Below, in pieces: positions 37,881-47,300 of a DNA stretch of 56,000 nt; the stretch's first letter is position 1; each line of letters begins with the position of its first letter. Position numbers and translations under genes: made by a program. The DNA is from Symbiodinium natans (taxonomy: Eukaryota > Sar > Dinophyceae > Suessiales > Symbiodiniaceae): contig CAJNDS010000133.1 of the NCBI GenBank assembly GCA_905221605.1, forward strand, positions 89,001 to 145,000, read 5' to 3'. Below the pieces are notes generated by a model, which ran no database searches, was not told the DNA's origin, and worked only from the letters and a program-made list of their open reading frames with translations.

Positions 37881-39314
37881 ATGGAAACTTTCTCGCCCGA
37901 AGATATCCTCATTGACAACCTGTCATTTAAATTAAACAAAGGTTCAAGTTATATTACTGATAGACGAAGCGTTACATTTTGGCCTTCTGGTTCAAATATC
38001 TATAAACCTACAAGTGGTAATCGTGTATTGAAATTTTCATTAAATGCAGAAGATAATGCTTGGTTAGACCCTCAAAGTGTAAGAATATTTTTTACATTAC
38101 AAAATCTTGACCCTGGAGCATATAATAACAAACTCCGTCCATTATCTCCTCCTTATAGTTTCTTCAGACGAATGAGAATTATTGCTGGTAATCAGGTTGT
38201 TGAAGACTTTGATAATTACAACCGAGTTCATCATATGTTCTCTAAAATGATGTCTCAAGGAGCACGAAAAGATGAAGCAAATGAAGGTTTTGGTTATAGA
38301 TATGATGATGAAATTAAAACTCTAGTTAATGATAATGACACAAGACTAAAATATGAAGTGAATGGTTTAACTTGTCAAGGCTTTAAGGATAAAATGATTG
38401 TTGGGTTTAAGCCTTTATGTGGTTTATTCAGTCAATTTAAGTATTTGCCCTTAAAGTATATGGGAAATTTAACAATTGAATTAGAATTGGTTACTAATGC
38501 TACTGATTGTGTAATTGACCCTGAAGATGTTACAACGGCCGATGCTGTTGGGAATAGGTTTGTAACTGATGTTAATCCTGCCACGGAAGCAGACGCTGAA
38601 TTTAGAAATACAAGCACTGGTTGGGAAATTCATAATGCTCGTGTTGTTTGTGATGTTTGCACTTTAGATAATAATTTAAATAATGAATATGTCAAACATC
38701 TTTTAGAAGGAAAAGGATTACCCATTACATATACAACTTATATTACTCAATCTCAATCAGTAAAAGGCACAACCGATATTAACGTCCAAGTCATCCGTTC
38801 AGTATCAAAATTAGTCGCATCATTCATTACATTTTACAAAGAAGGAGACCCAAGCACTGGTTACGAATACTGTGACAAGGAATTTTGTCGTTTTTATCAT
38901 CCACAACAACAATCAGACGAACAAACTGAAGGAATTTATGACAATAATTTTGATTTACAAATGCAAATACAACTAGGTTCTAAACTATATGCAGAGTATC
39001 CGATTACATCACTTCAAGAATGCTATTATCACTTAAGAAAGGCATTAAATCTTCCAATGTTTCATCAACATTCAATGTCAATTGATTTTAGACAATATCG
39101 CGACCGACAATTTGTATTTGGGTTTTCATTTGAACGCGTGCCAGACTCATCATATACTGGAATAAATACAAGAGCAGGACAGCAAATGTTAGTAAAGGTT
39201 AAACCTGCAAATGCTTCAATAACAACTACTGCTATGCCAGACCAGTTGTATATCACATTACTGTCGGAACAAATATTAGAAATAAAAGACTTGGGGCTCA
39301 AGGTGTATGATTAG
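37881..39314 (+). CDS. Major capsid protein (double jelly-roll)
   Basis: 477 residues. The sequence fits the Polinton-like virus capsid family: FWPSGSNIYKPTSGNRVLKF near the N-terminus, then PPYSFFRRMRIIAGNQVVED, PLCGLFSQFKYLPLKYMGNL (each part of the first jelly roll), and RQFVFGFSFERVPDS with TRAGQQMLVKV in the second. These proteins form the trimeric hexons of an icosahedral capsid. Intact, about the usual length, with the AT-rich context ATATATAATT before the ATG. It sits in a plus-strand run: lipase, small basic protein, capsid, GIY-YIG, fibre. Confidence 0.95.
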   Translation: METFSPEDILIDNLSFKLNKGSSYITDRRSVTFWPSGSNIYKPTSGNRVLKFSLNAEDNAWLDPQSVRIFFTLQNLDPGAYNNKLRPLSPPYSFFRRMRIIAGNQVVEDFDNYNRVHHMFSKMMSQGARKDEANEGFGYRYDDEIKTLVNDNDTRLKYEVNGLTCQGFKDKMIVGFKPLCGLFSQFKYLPLKYMGNLTIELELVTNATDCVIDPEDVTTADAVGNRFVTDVNPATEADAEFRNTSTGWEIHNARVVCDVCTLDNNLNNEYVKHLLEGKGLPITYTTYITQSQSVKGTTDINVQVIRSVSKLVASFITFYKEGDPSTGYEYCDKEFCRFYHPQQQSDEQTEGIYDNNFDLQMQIQLGSKLYAEYPITSLQECYYHLRKALNLPMFHQHSMSIDFRQYRDRQFVFGFSFERVPDSSYTGINTRAGQQMLVKVKPANASITTTAMPDQLYITLLSEQILEIKDLGLKVYD

Positions 39315-39332
39315 ACTGATTGAAATTTATAA

Positions 39333-39364
39333 TATAAAATGTTATAAAGAAATAACATTTTATA
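39333..39364 (+). terminator. Hairpin after the major capsid gene
   Basis: TATAAAATGTTAT, six bases, ATAACATTTTATA: a perfect 13-bp stem 18 bases past the TAG. It ends 7 bases before the next start codon. Confidence 0.7.
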
Positions 39365-39371
39365 GTAATAT

Positions 39372-39893
39372 ATGGAGGAAAAGAGAACAAAAGATTATAC
39401 TAATGGCAAAATATATGCAATTTACAACTATATTGAACCAAGTTTAGTTTATGTGGGTTCAACTTGTCAAAGTTTAAGCAAAAGATTATCAAAACATCGT
39501 CGCGAAGTTAATAGTAGAAAATCACAAACTATACCATTCTATATTAAAATGCGTGAGATTGGGAAGGAACAATTTTACATAGAGTTATTAGAAGAATACC
39601 CGTGCGAAAACAAAGACCAGTTAAGAGCGAGAGAAGGTTATTACATAAGAAAGATAGGAACACTTAACGGAAAAATAGAAGACAGAACACATAAAGAGCG
39701 AATGGAGGAACAAAAGGAGAAATGGCAAGAATATCGCAAACAAAGATGGCAAGACAATAAAGAAGAACTAACAACATTTAACAAACAAAGATTTACTTGT
39801 GAGTGTGGTGTTGAGATGAGTAATGCTTCAAAATCCCGTCATCAATATTCTCAAAAACATCAAGCATATTTAAACCAACAACAAGAAAATTAA
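39372..39893 (+). CDS. GIY-YIG endonuclease with C-terminal zinc finger, second copy
   Basis: 173 residues. GKIYAIY...YVGST marks the GIY-YIG core, followed by an Arg/Lys helix (KRLSKHRREV) and E in RAREGYYI. The C-terminus CECGVEMSNASKSRHQYSQK, then H, is the same type of finger as in the gene at 30854. It lies between the major capsid gene and the fibre gene, a typical place for a homing-type nuclease that spreads by cutting empty alleles. It is a full gene, not inserted inside another coding sequence. Confidence 0.85.
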   Translation: MEEKRTKDYTNGKIYAIYNYIEPSLVYVGSTCQSLSKRLSKHRREVNSRKSQTIPFYIKMREIGKEQFYIELLEEYPCENKDQLRAREGYYIRKIGTLNGKIEDRTHKERMEEQKEKWQEYRKQRWQDNKEELTTFNKQRFTCECGVEMSNASKSRHQYSQKHQAYLNQQQEN

Positions 39894-39929
39894 TATTAAT
39901 AAAATAATTATCTATTTTATTAATATTAA
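39890..39929 (+). terminator. Hairpin at the end of the second GIY-YIG gene
   Basis: TTAATATTAATAAAATA, six bases, TATTTTATTAATATTAA: a perfect 17-bp stem including the TAA at 39891-39893. It ends 3 bases before the fibre ATG. Confidence 0.75.
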
Positions 39930-39932
39930 GTA

Positions 39933-42248
39933 ATGACACTAACATTAAACAATACAAATACATTAACAGCAGATAATATTATTGTAAGCGGAACAGACAT
40001 TTCACAAATATATGCAACAAAAACAGAAGTTGACAATCTTAACTTTACAGCAGATATAACAGCAAATACTGACGCTATAGCAGTTTTAAATACAAAGCAA
40101 TTACAGAATTTCAATAGTATTAATGCTATTAATACTGATTTAACTAATAATTATCAAACAAACACAGTTCTAGCTAGCAATTTTTACAATAAAACAGAAA
40201 TAGACGCTACATTTACTAATTATTACACATCAACACAAATAGACACAAATTTATCTACTAATTATCAAAATAACACATCACTAGCTAGCAATTTTTATAA
40301 CAAAGGAGAGGTGGATACATTAATAGCAGGTGCAGGAGGTGGCGGTTATACAGATACAGAAATTGATAATTTCCTCGCATTGAAGGCGGATTTATCATTA
40401 TTTACTGACAATGTTTCATTTTTTCCAGTTATTGATTTATCAAGACCTACTATTTTACATCAAGGCCTAACATTAAAAAAATCAACATTTAATATTGAAC
40501 CATTAGCAGGGTTGATTTTCAGTAATCAGTTTGGAGCAGAAGCAGATAGAGATGTAGCGATTTTTAGAAATCAAACTAGCTATATAACTTTAAAAGGCGA
40601 TAAAATATTATGTAATAATACATCAGATGATGCAATAAAACAATTAGATTTATCAAATAATAACGCAGGGTATAAAATGTCAGGTAAAATAGAAACACCA
40701 ACAGGTGGTTTAGTAGTAGAAAATACAGCAGATGCTAATTTATCATTTACAGTTAGAAATACTGATAATTATGTTACTTTTAATAATGATAGTATTGATT
40801 GTTATAATTCAGTTGATGATACAGGAAGAATTTTAAATTTAAATAGTAATTCTAATCAATATGTTAAATCTCATTCGTTATTAGTAGATACAGCATCAAA
40901 TACATTAACAAGTGGTTATACATTAGATGTTGTTGATAGTGCTATTGTTAGACAAAATTTAAAAGTGGATGGTAATTTAGATTTAACAAATGATATAAAT
41001 TTTGATGGAGAAAATTTTAATATTAATGATACTAACGGTTTAACATTTTATAAAGATACAACAGACGCCTCTAATGTGATGTGTGTTAAAAACGCACAGG
41101 GGTATTTAAAATTTATTTCATTCGGTATTAATGCTTACAACACAAGTAACGACAGTTCTTCATTACTTTTATTAAATACAGCTAATGGTAATGGCGTGTA
41201 TTGTTTAAGTTTAGGTATTGGTGTTATTCAAGGCGCAAATAAATTAAATGTATCGGGTGGTAATAGTAATTTTGGTGGAACAGCGTCATTTCAAAGCACA
41301 TCATTTAATGGAGATATTTATGTTAATAATTCAGGTAGAATATTTCAACGAGCGGATGTCAATAATTCATTGAATGTTATATCAACAAATCAAATTAATT
41401 TTTCATTACAATCAAATAGAACAACCGACCCTACAACAGGAACAATAGCATTACAATTAAACGACACTAACGGAATTACTATTAATAGAGCAGTAACAAA
41501 TAATCAAACATTTAATAGTATTGGTAATATCGTTGGTGAGGCAGATGTTATTAGTTGGGGTCGTTTTATGTTTCAGAATAGTAGTGAGTTTAAAGAAGTA
41601 TTGGATACTCAATATAAATTATATATTAGAAATGGTGACGCTTTAGGAGATATTAATTTAACAGTTGGATTAGAATCATCAACACCAGAAATTAAAATAA
41701 CAGATGGAAAAGTAAAAATAAATAACAATTTAGAAATAACACAAGAGACAATAAGCACCGTAGACCAGATACAGTTTTTAAATACTGACGCGGGAGGAGA
41801 ATATGCATTTTATTTTGGTAGTGTTGTAACAAGTAATGATGTATTTTCTATTTCACCAAGTGGCATTCTCGTTAATGGAGATATTGAATATACAGGCTCT
41901 CTAATTCCAAGTTCTGATAAAAGGTTGAAGAAAGACATTAAGGAACTTAACCAGAAAAAAGCAGTTGAGTTAGTTAAATACATTGTTCCAAAAACATATC
42001 ATTTTATTGATGACAGACAACAAGGTAAATCTTGTTGTGGTTTTATTGCTAATGACTTTATAAGTAAGAAAGTTCCCGATGAATGGCAAAATATGGTTAA
42101 AGAAGGAAATGACGGATATTTGAAATTTGATTATACAATGACAACACCCATTTTATGGAGCGCTTTACAAAATGCATTAAATCGCATTGATAAATTAGAA
42201 AAAGAGATAAAAACATTAAAAGGCAAAGGAAAAGGGGAAGGAAAATAA
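39933..42248 (+). CDS. Fibre protein with S74 intramolecular chaperone domain
   Basis: 771 residues. The N-terminal 150 hold repeats (ASNFYNKTEID, ASNFYNKGEVD, YTDTEIDNF) typical of trimeric fibre shafts. The long middle is Asn/Thr/Ser-rich beta-type repeat. From about residue 660 the S74 (endosialidase chaperone) domain begins: SSDKRLKKDIKELN, YHFIDD, CCGFIANDF, followed by a final coiled coil (ALNRIDKLEKEIKTLKG). In phage fibres this domain guides trimer folding and cuts itself off at the Ser before D-K-R; S660/S661 and K663/K666 fit. It probably gives the virion host-binding spikes. Its start has ATTAATATTAAGTA upstream. No hairpin follows its stop. Confidence 0.85.
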   Translation: MTLTLNNTNTLTADNIIVSGTDISQIYATKTEVDNLNFTADITANTDAIAVLNTKQLQNFNSINAINTDLTNNYQTNTVLASNFYNKTEIDATFTNYYTSTQIDTNLSTNYQNNTSLASNFYNKGEVDTLIAGAGGGGYTDTEIDNFLALKADLSLFTDNVSFFPVIDLSRPTILHQGLTLKKSTFNIEPLAGLIFSNQFGAEADRDVAIFRNQTSYITLKGDKILCNNTSDDAIKQLDLSNNNAGYKMSGKIETPTGGLVVENTADANLSFTVRNTDNYVTFNNDSIDCYNSVDDTGRILNLNSNSNQYVKSHSLLVDTASNTLTSGYTLDVVDSAIVRQNLKVDGNLDLTNDINFDGENFNINDTNGLTFYKDTTDASNVMCVKNAQGYLKFISFGINAYNTSNDSSSLLLLNTANGNGVYCLSLGIGVIQGANKLNVSGGNSNFGGTASFQSTSFNGDIYVNNSGRIFQRADVNNSLNVISTNQINFSLQSNRTTDPTTGTIALQLNDTNGITINRAVTNNQTFNSIGNIVGEADVISWGRFMFQNSSEFKEVLDTQYKLYIRNGDALGDINLTVGLESSTPEIKITDGKVKINNNLEITQETISTVDQIQFLNTDAGGEYAFYFGSVVTSNDVFSISPSGILVNGDIEYTGSLIPSSDKRLKKDIKELNQKKAVELVKYIVPKTYHFIDDRQQGKSCCGFIANDFISKKVPDEWQNMVKEGNDGYLKFDYTMTTPILWSALQNALNRIDKLEKEIKTLKGKGKGEGK

Positions 42249-42267
42249 AAAATCTAAATAATAATAT

Positions 42268-42477
42268 ATGGGTTCTAAAACATCTAAAACTACAGCTACT
42301 GAAAATATGAAGCAAATAAAAGAATTAGATATTAATGAAAAAACAAGGACAGATATGTTATTATTTAATACCTTAAAAGATGTTATTGAAAGAGTTGAAA
42401 AACTAGAGGAAACAAAAAGCGATAAAATATATTACAAACTTCCCCCAATGACATTATGCAATTATTCACTAATATAA
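42268..42477 (+). CDS. Small coiled-coil protein with N-myristoylation-type start
   Basis: 69 residues starting MGSKTSKTTATEN, which fits the G2/S6 myristoylation rule. A charged helix (LKDVIERVEKLEETK) and a short hydrophobic/Pro-rich tail follow. It may attach to membranes. Unknown family. It converges with the packaging ATPase, and the two genes share one hairpin. Confidence 0.6.
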   Translation: MGSKTSKTTATENMKQIKELDINEKTRTDMLLFNTLKDVIERVEKLEETKSDKIYYKLPPMTLCNYSLI

Positions 42478-42507
42478 TTAATAATATTACCAAATAATAT
42501 TATTAAT
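42477..42507. terminator. Shared hairpin between convergent genes
   Basis: ATTAATAATATT, seven bases, AATATTATTAAT: a perfect 12-bp stem. It touches the TAA of the small protein (42475-42477), and the TAA of the ATPase (42503-42505) is in the other arm. Confidence 0.7.
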
Positions 42508-43294
42508 CAATAACTAATTTAGCATCAAATCGTTTATAAAACATATCATTAACATCCCCTTTCATTAAGTTAATAAATAAAAAACTGTATGGTTCTTCTG
42601 TTGCTATATTATACACTTCTAACAATAGTTTTTTTGCTTCTGACAGATTTTTAGCATCAGCCACGGTAGATTTTTTAATTAATACCGCGCTTAATTCTTC
42701 AACCATTGTTTCTATTTCTTTGTAGTTTCTTAACCTGAAGAAAAATAACTGACGACTGTTGACGCGAATAATGGGACTTAATGAATTGAACTTTTGCGTT
42801 GAAGTTATTATGCAAATACTATTATGTCTACCTCTCACATACAATTGATTTAGTAGCGGTGAGTTTCTTGAAAATGCTTTACTGTCTGCGAAGTCGTCCA
42901 CAATAATAAGTATTGAGTGTAATTTATTATGGTCATTCTTTTTCTGATATTCTATTACTTTATGTTGTCTTTTTATCACTGCTTCCAATTCTGAAGGAAC
43001 ATATTCATCAAACATACATTTCTCCTTTTCCAAATCAACCTTTAAATTGTCTTGAATGTACTTTTTAACTGGTAACCAATTGCTATCAACAGAAATTGAA
43101 GGTGACCAAATGTATATTCTAGCGAAGACATCACGATAAATATCTAATATCATTGATTGTAGTAAGATACCTTTTCCAGAACCACTAGGACCAATAATTA
43201 TTTGACTAAATGGTAGTCGTGGTGCTATTTCATATTTAGATTGTTTAAAATCATATTCTTTAACATTAACAGGTTTAACTATAGGAGTTATCAT
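42503..43294 (-). CDS. Genome-packaging ATPase (A32/FtsK-HerA type)
   Basis: 263 residues. Walker A GPSGSGKG (35-42), Walker B LIIVDDFAD (129-137), then a sensor-type ITSTQKFNSL and an Arg-containing RVNSRQLFFFRLRN segment. This is the terminase-like motor that pumps DNA into capsids of Polinton-like viruses, virophages and nucleocytoplasmic large DNA viruses. Complete and of usual size. It is divergent from the gene at 43476 across a 181-base intergenic region. Confidence 0.93.
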   Translation of the reverse strand: MITPIVKPVNVKEYDFKQSKYEIAPRLPFSQIIIGPSGSGKGILLQSMILDIYRDVFARIYIWSPSISVDSNWLPVKKYIQDNLKVDLEKEKCMFDEYVPSELEAVIKRQHKVIEYQKKNDHNKLHSILIIVDDFADSKAFSRNSPLLNQLYVRGRHNSICIITSTQKFNSLSPIIRVNSRQLFFFRLRNYKEIETMVEELSAVLIKKSTVADAKNLSEAKKLLLEVYNIATEEPYSFLFINLMKGDVNDMFYKRFDAKLVID

Positions 43295-43475
43295 TATTAC
43301 TATTTAGAAATAAATTTCTATTATATAATGGTTAACAATAAACAGAACAGATTGTATAACCCACAGTTGCTTCCCCCATTGCCCGTGCTCGTCTTTTAAT
43401 TCACATTTCATAAGCAAATGTGTGAATTAGTTTGAAATATCATATTATTAACCATTTAATCTAATTGTTAATAAT
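43295..43475. promoter_or_regulatory. Divergent intergenic region with palindromes
   Basis: Between ATPase and the 115-residue gene. AATTCACA/TGTGAATT forms an imperfect hairpin at about 43398-43428. CATATTATTAAC and GTTAATAATATG (43441-43452, 43467-43478) form a perfect 12-bp palindrome whose right arm contains the ATG of the plus-strand gene. A GC-richer patch (43361-43393) is unusual for the element. It may hold promoters for both genes or a small RNA. Confidence 0.4.
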
Positions 43476-43823
43476 ATGAATAAAGACGAAAATAAAGATA
43501 TACATATGGACAAAAGCACTATTGATTGTAATTTCTGCAAATGTAATAGGAAGGCACTACACAAAGAAACAAAAACGAGCACAGACAAAGAGGTTAACGT
43601 TGTAGTAAGCAAAGTTGAAAATAGGACAAGTTGGAAAGTTGGTAGAGGAACAACTCCTGACGGTAACACAATATTTCAATCAAACATGAATGACCATGAA
43701 GACGTTGATACCGTTGATACTGGTTTTGGTAGTAGAAAAGCAACGCCTGAAGAAAGGATACAAAAACTTGAAGAAGAAGTAAAAGAACTAAAGAATTTTC
43801 ATAAACTTAATATCATAGATTAA
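43476..43823 (+). CDS. Small Cys-containing coiled-coil protein
   Basis: 115 residues. CNFCKC near residue 18 is a lone cysteine cluster. The C-terminus is a coiled coil (RIQKLEEEVKELKNFHKL). No recognised family. The ATG is preceded by TTAATAAT. The next gene follows after 61 bases. A weak AT inverted repeat (43820-43859) follows the stop. Confidence 0.6.
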   Translation: MNKDENKDIHMDKSTIDCNFCKCNRKALHKETKTSTDKEVNVVVSKVENRTSWKVGRGTTPDGNTIFQSNMNDHEDVDTVDTGFGSRKATPEERIQKLEEEVKELKNFHKLNIID

Positions 43824-43884
43824 ATATATTAAAAACTTTTTGTAAAAACTTTTATTTAAAAACTTATTATCTTAATATACATAT

Positions 43885-44358
43885 ATGAGTAAGACCGAAG
43901 AGTTTGACGAAAAATGCTATGTTAACACTTTAGAAATATTGAAGTTGCTAGAGGAAATGAATGAAAAGATTGATAATATAGAAAAGAACACTAAACCAAG
44001 ATATACGAAACCAAATACTGATAAAGATGCTACATACGATAATAAACGGAACACCTACCTAACGAAACTAAACAGCGGTGACATACTTAACCCTAAAGCC
44101 ACTACTCTAGAATATTATAAGATTAAGTATGATAAAAAGGAAAAAACCTACATTAAATGTAATGAAGAATGAAGTAGATTTAATAAAGAAACTAACACAA
44201 GAAGAGACGGCATTCACGACCTAATAAAGTGTAAAACGTGTGGTCAGTATTTCGCTCCACATGCTTTTGAAGTTACAAACAAATGTAAATGCAAATCTCG
44301 TTCTTGCAAGTTCTGTAGACAACAACAACAAATGAAAGCTAAAACTATAAAAGATTGA
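43885..44358 (+). pseudogene. Gene with in-frame TGA, second part a cysteine-rich zinc ribbon
   Basis: The first part (95 codons from 43885) is a helical, charged segment. After TGA at 44170-44172 the same frame stays open for 61 codons to TGA 44356-44358 and encodes CKTCGQYF and CKCKSRSCKFC, six cysteines in a zinc-ribbon layout. Two facts argue that this is one gene: the open frame continues with good coding pattern, and the 3' hairpin (44351-44391) sits at the second stop, not the first. It is therefore a nonsense-mutated gene or one using readthrough. The zinc-ribbon part may bind DNA; the family is not recognised. Confidence 0.65.
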
Positions 44359-44391
44359 TTTTATAATCTTATGAATTATAAAATTAATCTT
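44351..44391. terminator. Shared hairpin between the zinc-ribbon gene and the DNA polymerase gene
   Basis: AAGATTGATTTTATAAT, seven bases, ATTATAAAATTAATCTT: 17 bp with one G-U. It contains the TGA at 44356-44358 and reaches the polymerase TGA (44391-44393). Confidence 0.75.
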
Positions 44392-47300
44392 CATTGATAT
44401 GTTTTATAATGCCCATAAGGTAAACTGTTTACCTTATCTAAATAATATCTTTTATTGTCATAGCTTGATAATGCCATCTTTACCTGATTTATTGAATATA
44501 TTTGATGATTTTTACTTCTTATACTGTTGAATGATACTGTATCACATTTGTTATCTTCAAGTGTTTCTAAATATTTTTTGTAATTAAGTTCTCTTTTAAC
44601 CTTATGCTTTACTATTCCTTTTGATTTCTTTTCTTCTTTATCTTGCTTGTATATTTTAAATGCGTATGATTTAGGTTTTAATCCTATGAAGTTGGTAATT
44701 ATCTTGCCGTCTACTTCATCCTTAAATTTGCCTAGCACCTTCTTATTAGTAGCATCATAACATTTATGTTCTTTATCATAACCGCTAAAATCCATGTATT
44801 TTTTAATATCATTAAAATCATCATATACATCTTCTGTTTCTATGTGTGTTACAAAACTATCTGTATCTGTATATATTAGCCTTACCTTGTCTTCATACTT
44901 TTTCTTCAACACATCATAATAGAATGAATACATATGTAACTTACTCAAGTCTAATATACTCATACCTACATATATGGGTTTATTGAGTTTTACTGTTTCT
45001 TTTAACTTCTCAACTCCTACAAGATTTTCGTTAATGATGTGTCTGTGTTTATAAGTAGGTGCATTAACTACTTTTTGAAAACGCTCTGGTGTATCAACTA
45101 GTTCAAAGTTAATATGTTCTCTCACGTTCTCCATCGTTTTTCCATAGACCGCGTTATTCATTAATTTGTACATGTCCTTTTCAAAATCACTTGTGGCTTC
45201 TTTTCTTTTATTTGTGTTAAAATCTATCCATGGTTTTAACCACTCTTTTTGTTTGAACATGATTGCTCTGTTTATCTTCTTTAGTTTTAGTCCTTGTTTC
45301 AAATAATATTTTAACATCTTAATGTGTAACACATAATTATGTTTGTCATATACATTTAATATTAATTTGTTTGTTTTTTCGTCTCTCGGTTCTTTGTTGT
45401 GATTGTATGCTTTGTAAATGGTTTTCTGTGTTTCGCTTAACATATCTGCCGTTACATTCATAATTTCAGGTGCTAGTGGATAGTCAATATGTTTATCGTG
45501 TAATTCTTTAGGATACTCTAAATCAACATCCAATATAAAACCTACATTAGTATCGTTCCAAGAGTTAAGTTGTTCTTCCGTAAAGTTATCAACAAATTTA
45601 ATATCTTTATATGGTAGTTTTTGACACATTGCTAAACCGTATAAATTATTAGCGTCAAGGTAATTTATATAAGAAGACGGTTTATTTTCATCATACATTT
45701 CATTCATGTATTTATTATTTGCTTCTGCTCTTCTCTTCGATACTTGACACATACCACCGCGTAAACCCTTCTCAACCATTTTATATAGTTCTTCATCATA
45801 TATTAAATCAAGTGTCACACCCGTTTTTAATAGCATAGCATCCCAAGCAAAATTAGGTAAAGTGTAATAATGAGCAGGGTCTAAACCGTAATCTTCTAAA
45901 CATTTAGTTCTGAAATTTTCAAAAACATCTGTTAATAATAAAACATCTGTTTTAAGATACAGGTCGTGATACTCACCGAGATTTTTAATGTTAAAATGTT
46001 TCCATATATGTTGTGCTTTTTCATAATCTTCATCTTTTATATCTTCTTCTGACAGTTGACTGTAGAATTCTTTTTTAGGTGGTAGTTCTGTTTCATTGAA
46101 TTTGTTAAAATCATTCATATAATCATATGGGTAAATACCCTTATCTGTTAATAAATCTAAATCATAATCATCCTTAACATATTCACTGTTTTTACTGTAT
46201 ATAAAATGATGTGTCCAGTTCTCTCGTTTCTGATTATCCTCATATTTTGTTAATTTAACTAACTTATCTAAAGATGATGATAAGAAACTAAAACTATCTT
46301 TGAATTCAAGCTGTTTTAAACAAAAGGTAACAAACTTCTCGCTGTTCTGTGCTATTACGCTTACATCATCTTTTTTAGTATTAAGTTTATCAAGATTTGA
46401 TATAATTAGGTGTGCATCATAATTTTTAAGATTATGAAAAAAGATAGGTATTTTAAAGTATCTGAAACAATAATCTAAATTACATTTATTGTGAGCGGCA
46501 CCTCTGTATAAACCTGTAAAGTGACAATGATCCCACACCTTCCGTTTTTCTTTTGTATTGTTAAAAGCACCTCCACATATAAAGCATTTAGTGCTTTTAT
46601 TAAAATCTTTTTCTGCTTCAGGTGATGTAATCTTATCCTTTGGTGTGTGCATCTTTTCAAATATTTCTTCTCTAATTTCATTCATCGTTTTACAAAAATT
46701 ATCCATACAATCCTCACCTCTATAAATGTATGGTTTAACTTCGTTAGTTATTGAATTAACAACGTTTAACATAAAACCAGATGGAATATGATTTTGATAA
46801 CTACCTTTAATACATGCTTGCATTGGTGCTTCGTTTTTTACCATGTGTGACGTTAGACATTCAAAATCACCATATATAACATAAGGACATCTCAATTTCT
46901 TGTAATGATTTTTGAACATCATTTTTTCTTTTTCTTCTGGCATCTCAATCGCCTGAACTTCGTTAGCCATACAACCCTTTAATGTATGAGCAGTTAATAA
47001 GGCTTCTTGTTGAAAGCCTTTTTGACAAAATCTACAATGAAACATTCTATTAGTTTTTTTGTTTGTTTGAGAACCCATTAAACGAGAATAGTCCTTAATA
47101 TAAACATAATGACTTCCATCATCCTCATCTAACCGTAAAAGGTTAATATGAAAAGTTGGTTTAACTATTTTTGTTACTTTGTCTACTCTTATTTTGTTTT
47201 TATCATTATCAATTGTATAAACATTTACTGAAATGGTATTGTTGTTGATTTCTTCAAAGTGTTCTATATCTTCATTTGAAGCTGGAAAATTAACACCATC

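Noticed and set aside
46475-46681. Small frames antisense to or shifted within the polymerase gene
   Set aside because: They are shadows of the 1244-residue polymerase, whose motifs are complete.
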